A DNA stretch of 64,000 bases, from contig CADCCB010000017.1 in assembly GCA_902799905.1 (NCBI GenBank), forward strand, positions 41,036 to 105,035, given 5' to 3'. The notes under the pieces were generated by a model. It saw nothing but the letters and a program-made list of their open reading frames with translations. It was not told where the DNA came from and ran no database searches. This document shows, one piece after another, positions 7,490 to 15,271 of this stretch. The translations under genes and the position numbers were made by a program. The stretch comes from an uncultured Prevotellaceae bacterium. GTDB taxonomy: Bacteria; Bacteroidota; Bacteroidia; Bacteroidales; Bacteroidaceae. How positions within the stretch are numbered: position 1 is the stretch's first letter; every line of letters begins with the position of its first letter.

Positions 7490-10221
7490 TGAGTATGAAA
7501 AACTTTAAGATATGGATGCTGGCATTGGCGTCGTTCAATACCGGTGTTGCCTTTGCACAAGATGACGTGAGAGCATCGTCGAGCAACTATCTGTCAGCCA
7601 ATGCTAAAACCGATGTGAGCATGCCTTTCCTGTTCGCATCTGAGGGTAAACGCTTCTCGCCTACGTGGGGTCTTGACCTTGCCTGGATTAACGAGCAGAA
7701 CGTAAAGAAGGGCGTTAACCACATGGGTAGGGAGAATGTCGGAATCGGCAGAATCTCGTTTCGCGTCTTGAATCCGCTGAAGGATGATGGCTCGCTGACA
7801 ACAGACCAGATTCAGGGGCTTCAGACACGTTCAAACATTTTCAATAGATTGGTGGGGCAGACACTGCCGCTGGTCATCAACTGTGACAATGGTTACATGC
7901 CAGATGGATATACAGGACCGTATATCAACACCTATTATACGGCCAACAAAAGAGCCGATGCAGATCATTGGGCCAAATGTATCGTCGCTCATGTCGACTG
8001 GATGAAGAATAACACCAGTCATCCGATCGTGGGTGTGTCGCCTTTCAATGAGCCCGATAACGCTCTCGAAAAGAATCTCGTGGGTGAGATTCAGGGAACG
8101 CCTGAGGACGAGGCCAATGTGGCGAGGCTGCTGAAAACTTACGACTTGATGCAGGGCATCGCCATTACTGGTGGTAATACGCTGAATGATGACAATGCAC
8201 TGAACTGGTATAACGCAGGCAAGCAATACTATGACTGGGGCAACACCCATCAGTTGGCAGGCTCGTTTGACAACTATGCCAATTTCTTCCAGCAATTGCA
8301 ACAAGATGGAAAGGTTGGTTATGCCGATGAGATGCATAATGTAGGTGAGGCAATGGTAGGTTTGGAATATGGTATGACTGTGGGAACCTGGTGGGGGTTC
8401 GACAGTCGCGCCCGTGGCGAATTCTGTGACATCACCCGGCACGGCGAGAGGCTGGCTTATGCCGAGCATCGCGATAATTGGACTTCGGCCGCAGTCTATC
8501 GTCATGATGACGGACGGATAAAGGCGTTTTTCGGCTCTTCCGAGCGTCAGGCAAATACCACCTCCTATAAGGTGCTGTCTGTCGACCGCGATGTCTACTT
8601 TGACGGTCATGGCCCTCTTCGTGAATATTCGTTGACATTGAAGGGAGCAAATGGCTATCAGAAAGGGCAGACCAATGTGGAGCGCGTCATCGATATCACT
8701 TGGGGTGAGGATGTCCAGCCTGCTGTGATTGACGGTGTCTATCAGATTGTCAACTATATGAGTGGTGGCGTTCTGGCTTACACGTCAAATGGCTTTCAGA
8801 TGGTATTACAGCCTTATACGGGTGCAGCCAAGCAACTTTGGGAAGTCCACCCAACTACACAGAGAACAAGTGGAGATATCAGTTTCTATGATATCGAGGC
8901 ATCGGATAACCGTAATATCCGTCCAAATGTTGAGAACTATTCAACAACATCTGCGAAAATCATAGCATATACGCAGGATGCACCATCTTCCAATGAGCAG
9001 TGGTATCTGGAATATGCAGGCAATGGCTGTTTCCTTATCAAAAACCGTGAGAGCGCACTCTGCTTGACCGCTTCGAATAATTCTAATACGGCAAAAGTCC
9101 AACAGAACAATCCTTTCTCAGAGGGATTAGATGCTCGTAAACGACAGTTATGGCGACTGCTGCCTGCCGACGTTTCTTTTGACAAGGTGGCACCTGCTAA
9201 GCCGAATGGACTGACAGCCACACCAGCCTCTGCTTCAGTCAAACTTGAGTGGGAGGCCAATGCAGAGGCAGACCTCGATGGCTATATGGTAGTACGAACC
9301 GAAAAAGGAACGGATTTATGGAACACAATTGCCCGCAAGGTGAAAGTGAATCATTTCGTCGACAACAACTGTATTCAGGGCCATACATATATATATAAGG
9401 TGAAGGCCATTGATAAGTCCGAGAATCAGTCGGAGGTCTCTGAGGCAGTTGAGGCGATGCCCTCTAGCGACCGCGCGTTAGTTGCTCAGTGGTTGATGGA
9501 TGGCAACCTCAACGATGAAACTGTCAACATGATGGATGCAGCCTGTTCAACGACGGCTTCTTATGTGGCAGGACACGATTCGGAGGGAAAGGCTATCACA
9601 ATGACTAACCGATTCCTACAGTTACCCTATGAGGTTGCCAACAGTGACGAGTTGACAATTGCTATGTGGGTCAGGTCTACATCAACTGCCACGTGGCAAC
9701 GTCTGTTTGATTTTGGCTATGATACCGAACATTATATGTTCCTGACACCTAACAATAGTTATACTTCCGTGATGCGTTTCGCCATCAAGAACGGAGGCAA
9801 TGAACAGACTGTGGATTGCAATGCCAAACTGCCAGTCGGTGTCGAAAAGTGGAACCACGTGGCTGTGACGATAGGGCAGGGCAATGTGTGTATCTATCAG
9901 AATGGTGAATTGGTGGGAAGTGGCACTGGTATTACCATCAAACCAAGTGACATTCATCCTGTCATCAACTATCTTGGTCGGAGCCAGTTCAATTCCGATC
10001 CGTATTTCTCTGGTCAACTTGATGATGTCCGTATCTACAACTTTGCGATGACGGCTGATGAGGTGAAAGGTGTCATGGACAATACAATCGATGGCATTCA
10101 GATGCCTCAGGCTGATGCTTCTGCACCGTCGTCTATCTATGGAATGGACGGCAGGCAACTCTCAGCACCTAGGGCTGGTGTCAATATCATCGACGGCAAG
10201 AAAGTATTGGTTAAACCGTAA
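7489..10221 (+). CDS. Secreted multidomain glycoside hydrolase (clan GH-A type barrel) with ricin, Fn3 and LamG modules
   Basis: A signal peptide ends near AFAQ. The TIM barrel (about 40-310) has GVSPFNEPD with a likely acid/base Glu188 and GYADEMHNVGE with a likely nucleophile Glu281, a pattern of clan GH-A enzymes; GH30-like is possible but I cannot fix the family. A beta-sandwich follows, then a ricin-type trefoil (about 415-570) with QxW-like triplets (KQLWEV, NEQWYLE, RQLWRL), an Fn3 domain (about 580-670) and a LamG/concanavalin-like domain (about 680-860). The ATG at 7489 overlaps the previous stop as TGATG, so the two hydrolases are translationally coupled and probably act on the same glycan. 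GTG 7486 and ATG 7495 are alternative starts. Confidence 0.7.
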   Translation: MSMKNFKIWMLALASFNTGVAFAQDDVRASSSNYLSANAKTDVSMPFLFASEGKRFSPTWGLDLAWINEQNVKKGVNHMGRENVGIGRISFRVLNPLKDDGSLTTDQIQGLQTRSNIFNRLVGQTLPLVINCDNGYMPDGYTGPYINTYYTANKRADADHWAKCIVAHVDWMKNNTSHPIVGVSPFNEPDNALEKNLVGEIQGTPEDEANVARLLKTYDLMQGIAITGGNTLNDDNALNWYNAGKQYYDWGNTHQLAGSFDNYANFFQQLQQDGKVGYADEMHNVGEAMVGLEYGMTVGTWWGFDSRARGEFCDITRHGERLAYAEHRDNWTSAAVYRHDDGRIKAFFGSSERQANTTSYKVLSVDRDVYFDGHGPLREYSLTLKGANGYQKGQTNVERVIDITWGEDVQPAVIDGVYQIVNYMSGGVLAYTSNGFQMVLQPYTGAAKQLWEVHPTTQRTSGDISFYDIEASDNRNIRPNVENYSTTSAKIIAYTQDAPSSNEQWYLEYAGNGCFLIKNRESALCLTASNNSNTAKVQQNNPFSEGLDARKRQLWRLLPADVSFDKVAPAKPNGLTATPASASVKLEWEANAEADLDGYMVVRTEKGTDLWNTIARKVKVNHFVDNNCIQGHTYIYKVKAIDKSENQSEVSEAVEAMPSSDRALVAQWLMDGNLNDETVNMMDAACSTTASYVAGHDSEGKAITMTNRFLQLPYEVANSDELTIAMWVRSTSTATWQRLFDFGYDTEHYMFLTPNNSYTSVMRFAIKNGGNEQTVDCNAKLPVGVEKWNHVAVTIGQGNVCIYQNGELVGSGTGITIKPSDIHPVINYLGRSQFNSDPYFSGQLDDVRIYNFAMTADEVKGVMDNTIDGIQMPQADASAPSSIYGMDGRQLSAPRAGVNIIDGKKVLVKP

Positions 10222-10242
10222 AAACGACATTGTCTCCATACG

Positions 10243-10291
10243 GAAAGGAGTCCCTTTTTATCGATAAGGGGCTCCTTTTCTCTTTTTTTTT
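10243..10291 (+). terminator. Rho-independent terminator after the hydrolase pair
   Basis: An AAAGGAGTCCCTT arm pairs with AAGGGGCTCCTTTT across a short loop and is followed by a run of nine T. It lies 22 nt after the second hydrolase stop. Confidence 0.85.
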
Positions 10292-10311
10292 GAAAAAAAA
10301 TGGTGAAAAGT

Positions 10312-10342
10312 TTTGGTGGTTCGGAAAAAAGTAGTACCTTTG
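10312..10342 (+). promoter_or_regulatory. Promoter of the tRNA cluster
   Basis: TTTG at 10312-10315, 19 nt, then TACCTTTG at 10335-10342. The first tRNA begins at 10385. The motif and its surroundings (GTTTTGGTGG...TTCGGAAAAA) closely resemble those in front of tRNA-Arg at 22771. Confidence 0.75.
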
Positions 10343-10384
10343 CATCCGCAATCGAGAGAGATGCACTTCTGACAAGGAAGTTTT

Positions 10385-10457
10385 GCGGAAATAGCTCAGT
10401 TGGTAGAGCACAACCTTGCCAAGGTTGGGGTCGCGGGTCCGAGTCCCGTTTTCCGCT
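10385..10457 (+). tRNA. tRNA-Gly (GCC), copy 1
   Basis: A 73-nt cloverleaf with acceptor arms GCGGAAA/TTTCCGC, D-arm TAGCTCAGTTGGTAGAGCA, anticodon loop TTGCCAA (anticodon GCC) and T-arm GCGGGTCCGAGTCCCGT. The CCA end is not encoded. The sequence is identical to the copy at 10714. Confidence 0.97.
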
Positions 10458-10485
10458 CACAGATTGAACAAAAAGAGAAGATAAT

Positions 10486-10567
10486 GCCCAGGTGGCGGAA
10501 TTGGTAGACGCGCACGTTTCAGGTGCGTGTGCCGCGAGGCGTGCAGGTTCGAGTCCTGTTCTGGGCA
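10486..10567 (+). tRNA. tRNA-Leu (CAG)
   Basis: A class II tRNA with acceptor arms GCCCAGG/TCTGGGC, D-arm GCGGAATTGGTAGACGC, anticodon loop TTCAGGT (anticodon CAG, reading CUG), a long variable arm (TGCCGCGAGGCGT) and T-arm around GGTTCGAGTCC. CCA is not encoded. Confidence 0.95.
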
Positions 10568-10596
10568 CTCTTTTTGTCAAGATGTAATAATATGTT

Positions 10597-10683
10597 GGAG
10601 AGGTGGCGGAATTGGTAGACGCGCTACTTTGAGGGGGTAGTGTCAATTGCGACGTGGGAGTTCGAGTCTCCTCCTCTTCACCA
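10597..10683 (+). tRNA. tRNA-Leu (GAG), CCA encoded
   Basis: A class II tRNA with acceptor arms GGAGAGG/CCTCTTC, the leucine-type D-arm GCGGAATTGGTAGACGC, anticodon loop TTGAGGG (anticodon GAG, reading CUC/CUU) and a long variable arm. Unlike its three neighbours it is followed directly by CCA (10681-10683). Confidence 0.95.
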
Positions 10684-10713
10684 TTTTTTTTATCTCCAAC
10701 ACGCATAAAAATC

Positions 10714-10786
10714 GCGGAAATAGCTCAGTTGGTAGAGCACAACCTTGCCAAGGTTGGGGTCGCGGGTCCGAGTCCCGTTTTCCGCT
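10714..10786 (+). tRNA. tRNA-Gly (GCC), copy 2
   Basis: Identical over 73 nt to the tRNA-Gly at 10385. The two copies bracket the two leucine tRNAs, which points to a local duplication within one transcript. Confidence 0.97.
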
Positions 10787-10824
10787 CTTTTCGATTTTTA
10801 GGAAAATAGGAAAACATATCTATC

Positions 10825-11385
10825 ATGAATTTATATTTAAGGTATTTTGACAGTGAGACACTTGTACAAACTGTTGATGAAGCCATTGATTTCTTGAAGG
10901 GAATAGAGGAGATTGGCATGAATCCAGTTCTTGAGGCCGACATACGTGATTATGCCGCCAGTGATGTGTTTTACCCCAAAAGATACAAAGTACGTCCTCG
11001 TGTTTACTTTATTATCATCAAGACCGAGGCTGCCACGATGGTTGACTTCAAGGAGAAGCGTGCCTTGCGTCCAATGGCTGAGGTTCATCCGAAGGAACGT
11101 CCTGCAGCACCTGCTGTACTTAAACTGAATGAGGAACGTGAGGGATGGTATGAAGGCACTGTTGATTTTAAACGTGTACAGTTGGTGCCGGGAACAGGTA
11201 AGTTCCAATATCGCGATACTCGTTTCGTCGCACAGGTGAAGGCTATATCGGGTATGGATTGCTATAACCGCATCATTGATCATTTGCGTCAGCGTGTGGA
11301 TGAGCGTAGCCAGTTCCCATCAGCCAAGGGGAAGAATTTTAAGTTTGTCTATCTGGGTCAAGCCAAGCAACCGACAGCAGTCTGA
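10825..11385 (+). CDS. Conserved hypothetical protein upstream of ssb
   Basis: I do not recognise the family of this 186-aa protein. It has no signal peptide or membrane segment and a mixed alpha/beta composition. An acidic N-terminal half (residues 1-60, with repeated DSET, DEAI, EEIG) is followed by basic patches (DFKEKRALRP, DHLRQRV) and a Lys-rich end. It is 19 nt upstream of ssb and 38 nt downstream of a tRNA, so it probably belongs to an ssb-gldE transcript, possibly by read-through from the tRNA promoter. A housekeeping or DNA-related role would be a guess from the neighbours only. Confidence 0.6.
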   Translation: MNLYLRYFDSETLVQTVDEAIDFLKGIEEIGMNPVLEADIRDYAASDVFYPKRYKVRPRVYFIIIKTEAATMVDFKEKRALRPMAEVHPKERPAAPAVLKLNEEREGWYEGTVDFKRVQLVPGTGKFQYRDTRFVAQVKAISGMDCYNRIIDHLRQRVDERSQFPSAKGKNFKFVYLGQAKQPTAV

Positions 11386-11404
11386 TAAATAGTGATTTGA
11401 GAGT

Positions 11405-11806
11405 ATGAACAAGGTAATGCTGATTGGAAATGTCGGTACCGAACCTGAGGTGCGGTATGTGGACCAAGGTGTGGCTGTGGCTCGTTTTCGCTTTGCAACA
11501 ACGGAAAAGGGCTACACGTTGCAGAATGGTACGCAGGTCCCTGATCATACAGACTGGCATAATGTGCTGATGTGGCGTCGGCTGGCAGAGACGGTAGAAC
11601 GCTATGTCCACAAAGGTGATAAACTATACATAGAGGGTCGTATTCGCTACTCATCATACGACAACAAGCAAGGTCAGCGCCAATACGTCACAGAGATTTG
11701 GGCCGATAGTATGGAGATGCTTTCGGCTAAGCCTGCGCAGCCAGTGTCTTCGTCACAGCCCGAACAGTCGGGTACTGGGGACGGCGTAGAGGGGATGCCC
11801 TTTTAA
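11405..11806 (+). CDS. ssb: SSB, single-stranded DNA-binding protein
   Basis: A 133-aa OB-fold protein that coats single-stranded DNA in replication and repair. It starts MNKVMLIGNVGTEPEVRY, continues with FRFATTEKG and DWHNVLMWRRLAE and has the conserved GDKLYIEGRI segment. The C-terminal tail, rich in Gln, Ser and Pro, ends in GMPF, a variant of the usual acidic tip (DDIPF) used to recruit partner proteins such as RecQ and RecJ-type enzymes. gldE starts 9 nt after its stop, an arrangement common in Bacteroidales. Confidence 0.96.
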   Translation: MNKVMLIGNVGTEPEVRYVDQGVAVARFRFATTEKGYTLQNGTQVPDHTDWHNVLMWRRLAETVERYVHKGDKLYIEGRIRYSSYDNKQGQRQYVTEIWADSMEMLSAKPAQPVSSSQPEQSGTGDGVEGMPF

Positions 11807-11815
11807 TTCATAACG

Positions 11816-13132
11816 ATGGACTATTTCCAACCATTTCTCAGCGGTGTTACTTTTCTTCCCGACGGGCCTTTGGGCTTCGGCGCGATTTTTTCTATAGTTC
11901 TGGCATGTGTGCTATTGCTGTTTTCCGGTTTCGCGTCTGGCTCTGAGATTGCCTTCTTCTCGTTGTCACCTAACGATCTGAATGAACTTGACGAAGAGAA
12001 GAACAAGGTTGATGGTATGATTAAGCGTCTGCGCGACAACTCTGAACGCACGCTGGCCACTATCTTGATTGCTAACAATCTTATCAATGTGACCATCATC
12101 ATGCTCTGTAACTATTTCTTTGCCCATCTTGTTGATTTCGGCACGGCACAATGGTTGGAGTTTGTGGTGATCACCGTTTTCCTCACCTTCCTGCTTTTGC
12201 TCTTTGGCGAGATAATGCCCAAGGTCTACTGCGCCCAGCATGCGCTGGCTGTATGCCGTCTGTTTGCTCCCGCCATCTCTGTGCTCAGTCGTCTGTTCTA
12301 TCCTTTGTCTGTGCTGCTCATCCGTTCGGGTGCACTGGCTGGTAAGGTGGTTCAGCAGGAGAATCACGTCCTGAGCGTCGATGACTTGGAGCAGGCTTTG
12401 GAACTGACAGACAAAGCTGAGTTGAAGGAAGAGCAGAATATGCTCGAGGGAATTGTCCGTTTTGGCGATGAGACGGCCAAGGAGGTTATGACGAGTCGTC
12501 AGGATATTGTCGACTTGAATTTCCGCTCCACTTTCCCGGAGGTTATCCAGTGCATTGTTGAAAACAACTACTCCCGTATTCCCGTTTATCAGGATTCCAT
12601 TGACAACATTCGTGGTATCCTCTATATTAAAGACCTGTTGCCTCATCTGGGTAAACCGGCTACGTTCCGTTGGCAGTCTCTCATCCGTCCTCCTTATTTT
12701 GTTCCGGAGACAAAGAAGATTGATGACCTGCTGCGCGATTTCCAGGAGAACAAGGTTCATATCGCCATTGTGGTTGATGAGTTTGGCGGTACTAGTGGCC
12801 TGATAACCCTTGAGGATATTCTTGAGGAAATTGTGGGCGAGATAAATGACGAGTACGATGAGGAAGAGAAGAACTATGTACGCGTCAATGCCAACACCTA
12901 TATCTTTGAAGGCAAGACCCTGCTATCGGATTTTTACAAGATCCTGAAACTTGACGATGATGTCTTTGAAGAGGTAGAGGGTGATGCTGATACGCTTGCT
13001 GGCCTGTTGCTGGAACTGAAAGGCGACTTCCCCAAGCAGCATGAGCGCATTGAGTATGGACAGTTCCGCTTCGAGATCGTTGAACTCGACGGACATCGTA
13101 TTGCCAAAATTAAAGTAGTAAGCAAGGCATAG
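11816..13132 (+). CDS. gldE: GldE-like CNNM/CBS-domain membrane protein (HlyC/CorC family)
   Basis: This 438-aa inner-membrane protein has a DUF21/CNNM transmembrane domain (residues about 20-170, with SGFASGSEIAFFSL), two CBS domains (about 210-330, with MTSRQDIVDL and VVDEFGGTSGLITLEDILEE) and a C-terminal CorC_HlyC domain (about 345-435). Relatives are magnesium/cobalt transporters; in Bacteroidetes the ssb-linked member is called GldE from gliding-motility work, and in non-gliding species it is commonly kept next to ssb. Here it is the last gene of the ssb operon and converges on the clostripain-like gene with a 1-nt gap. Confidence 0.9.
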   Translation: MDYFQPFLSGVTFLPDGPLGFGAIFSIVLACVLLLFSGFASGSEIAFFSLSPNDLNELDEEKNKVDGMIKRLRDNSERTLATILIANNLINVTIIMLCNYFFAHLVDFGTAQWLEFVVITVFLTFLLLLFGEIMPKVYCAQHALAVCRLFAPAISVLSRLFYPLSVLLIRSGALAGKVVQQENHVLSVDDLEQALELTDKAELKEEQNMLEGIVRFGDETAKEVMTSRQDIVDLNFRSTFPEVIQCIVENNYSRIPVYQDSIDNIRGILYIKDLLPHLGKPATFRWQSLIRPPYFVPETKKIDDLLRDFQENKVHIAIVVDEFGGTSGLITLEDILEEIVGEINDEYDEEEKNYVRVNANTYIFEGKTLLSDFYKILKLDDDVFEEVEGDADTLAGLLLELKGDFPKQHERIEYGQFRFEIVELDGHRIAKIKVVSKA

Positions 13133-13133
13133 C

Positions 13134-14282
13134 CTACCAGTCGAAATCACGGAGTCTGGCATCTTCATACCAACTCATCTGGTTGATTGTCTCGTTGAGT
13201 TTTTTGAGAAAAGTTGTTTTCGGCTGTTGGTAGACAAACATGCTGATACCGCCGTATTTATCCTCAGTAGCGGTGAAATCATTGAAGTTTACGTAGGGCT
13301 GTAGTGAGTTTGTCATCCAAACGGCAGCAAACTGCTTGTATATGACAACCTCGTCAAACTGTTGTTTCCATGTCTGATACACTTCCTCAGAGGCGTTGCT
13401 CCTGATAAAGTCGTTCATGTCAATCATGTTCTTACTGTAATAATAGATCAGCCCAGACATCTCTTGGTACTCACCTGGTGCTACAAAGGTTGCCATCGCT
13501 GCATGGGTGGCTTGGGCCAGATGCTCCATTTTGCTTGTCTTGATTACCGATAGGGGCAGATTGCCGATATAGTTGGTATTGTAATTATCTGCAATCGCCT
13601 GGTAGAAAGTAGCAGAACGGTCATAGAAAGCAGGGACAACTGTCGAATACGAGGCACCGGCATTGGGAATTTCGGCCGGTGAGCCGATGATATAGTCGAC
13701 ATTATCGCGTAATTCATAGGCCGTCTCGACGCATTGGAATACACAACAGTCGGCAAGGATGAACAACAGACGGGGCAGACCGTCCAGGGCTTTGGCCATA
13801 TCAGGGATGTTCATCCATGTGACGATACTGCCATTACTTTCGGCACCATAGGCCCTACGCCTGCTTGTGGCCAGCGTGTTGCTGATTTCCCATCCGGTAG
13901 AGTGTCCCCATAATACCAGTCCATATTCATTGGTGTTTTGTACATCGCTTATCATCCATTCAAGGGCTTTGCGTAACGTGGCGGGATCACTGGAGTGGGT
14001 GTCGTCCGTGAATGTGTAGCGACGTATGGTGTCGCCTTGCTCAACCTGATAGATGCGGGGAGTACTTCTCTTGCTGTAAAATATATAGAGTCTATCGTTA
14101 GGCGCTATATTCTTTGAGCCTGCCATGATCTCTCTAATGTCGCTCGTTAAATAGCCATTGTCTCCAAGATTGTTGTCAGCAGCCATATACACCAAGACCG
14201 CACGGCCAGGACGTTCATTCTCCTCGTTGCTGCACGCGGTAAAGATGGCCATCAGACAAATGGTAATGATAATATGTTTCAT
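13134..14282 (-). CDS. Clostripain-family (C11) cysteine peptidase, lipoprotein
   Basis: A 382-aa secreted protein. MKHIIITICLMAIFTAC is a lipoprotein signal (lipobox FTAC, Cys17), so it should be anchored in the outer or inner membrane. The core matches peptidase C11: GRAVLVYMAADNNL at the N-terminus, catalytic His in LVLWGHSTGW and Cys in LFILADCCVF. Family members cleave after basic residues and some mature by self-cleavage. The frame is open to 14303, but ATG 14282 gives the clean signal peptide. A TAACTTTG box on the minus strand (14308-14301) is a likely promoter core; no clear -33 element was seen. Confidence 0.9.
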   Translation of the reverse strand: MKHIIITICLMAIFTACSNEENERPGRAVLVYMAADNNLGDNGYLTSDIREIMAGSKNIAPNDRLYIFYSKRSTPRIYQVEQGDTIRRYTFTDDTHSSDPATLRKALEWMISDVQNTNEYGLVLWGHSTGWEISNTLATSRRRAYGAESNGSIVTWMNIPDMAKALDGLPRLLFILADCCVFQCVETAYELRDNVDYIIGSPAEIPNAGASYSTVVPAFYDRSATFYQAIADNYNTNYIGNLPLSVIKTSKMEHLAQATHAAMATFVAPGEYQEMSGLIYYYSKNMIDMNDFIRSNASEEVYQTWKQQFDEVVIYKQFAAVWMTNSLQPYVNFNDFTATEDKYGGISMFVYQQPKTTFLKKLNETINQMSWYEDARLRDFDW

Positions 14283-14387
14283 GCTTGGAATATTTTTCTG
14301 CAAAGTTACAAAGAAAAAGTGAGAAATCGCTCAGTAGTTACAAATTATTTTTGTATCTTTGCACTCTCAAAACACGGCTACTTAGGT

Positions 14388-15170
14388 ATGAAGAGAGTTC
14401 TTTTATTGGCGTTATGCCTTCTTTTTGTTGTTGTTCAGGATGCAGATGCTCGCCCCCGTAAGAAAAATCGGAAAAAGGCGAGGACTACGCGTGTGGTCAA
14501 AAGACGTGTCGCTCCCAAGCCCCCCACAATCCATGAGAATCCCTATTTGTGCTGTGAGGACACATGTAACCATGTTCATGGTATCGACCTCAGTCACTAT
14601 CAGGGTGATGTGTTCTGGGAGACTGTTGGTGAAAAGTCCAAGATGTCGTATGTCTATCTGAAGGCAACGGAAGGTGGTGACCGTATTGACGACCGTTATG
14701 AACGCAATATAGAGATGGCCCATCGGCATGGACTGAAAGTCGGCTCTTACCATTTCTTCCGTCCGGCCACCAATTTGAAAGATCAACTATTGAATTTCAC
14801 TCGTCAATGTCTGCCAGGCGAGCAGGATCTCATTCCAATGCTTGATGTTGAGACGACAGGGGGACTTCCTGTTGCTGCTTTCTGTGATTCTCTCCATGTG
14901 TTTCTCAAGTTGCTTGAGAATACTTATCGTCAGAAACCGCTTGTCTACACCTTCCGTAATTTCTATAATAAGTACTTACAAGGCAAACTTGACGACTACC
15001 AACTGATGATAGCGATGTATACAGACGAGGAGCCTATACTGGCTGATGAGCGTGATTACATCATCTGGCAGTATTCATGTAGAGGCCGGATTATGGGAGT
15101 GGAGACCGAAGTTGACAAGAGCCGTTTTATGGGAAAACACAGTCTGCGAGAACTTCGCTTCAGACATTGA
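14388..15170 (+). CDS. GH25 lysozyme (N-acetylmuramidase), secreted
   Basis: A 260-aa protein with a signal peptide (ending near ADARP) and a very basic linker (RPRKKNRKKARTTRVVKRR). The GH25 domain shows GIDLSHYQGDVFW with the first catalytic Asp, YLKATEGG, GSYHFFRP, MLDVETTGG with the second acidic pair, and IIWQYS. It should cleave the MurNAc-GlcNAc bond of peptidoglycan, in remodelling or against other cells. The frame is open from 14274, but a promoter core TATCTTTG at 14354-14361 lies inside that extension, so ATG 14388 is the start. Confidence 0.93.
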   Translation: MKRVLLLALCLLFVVVQDADARPRKKNRKKARTTRVVKRRVAPKPPTIHENPYLCCEDTCNHVHGIDLSHYQGDVFWETVGEKSKMSYVYLKATEGGDRIDDRYERNIEMAHRHGLKVGSYHFFRPATNLKDQLLNFTRQCLPGEQDLIPMLDVETTGGLPVAAFCDSLHVFLKLLENTYRQKPLVYTFRNFYNKYLQGKLDDYQLMIAMYTDEEPILADERDYIIWQYSCRGRIMGVETEVDKSRFMGKHSLRELRFRH

Positions 15171-15182
15171 TAAAAGAAAAAA

Positions 15183-15253
15183 GAATTTCACGAACTCTTC
15201 GGATTCTGTTCTATCTCATCAGATAGCCATAAATCGTAAAGTTCGTGAAATTC
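15183..15253. terminator. Inverted repeat between convergent genes, possible bidirectional terminator
   Basis: GAATTTCACGAAC (15183-15195) and its exact reverse complement (15241-15253) flank a 45-nt centre that contains the smaller palindrome CTATCTCATCAGATAG. It fills the gap between the convergent GH25 and carboxylase genes. There is no strong T-run, so a terminator role is only likely; the words TTCGTGAAATT recur at 63146-63233. Confidence 0.45.
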
Positions 15254-15271
15254 GTTGGTCTATATTAAAGA

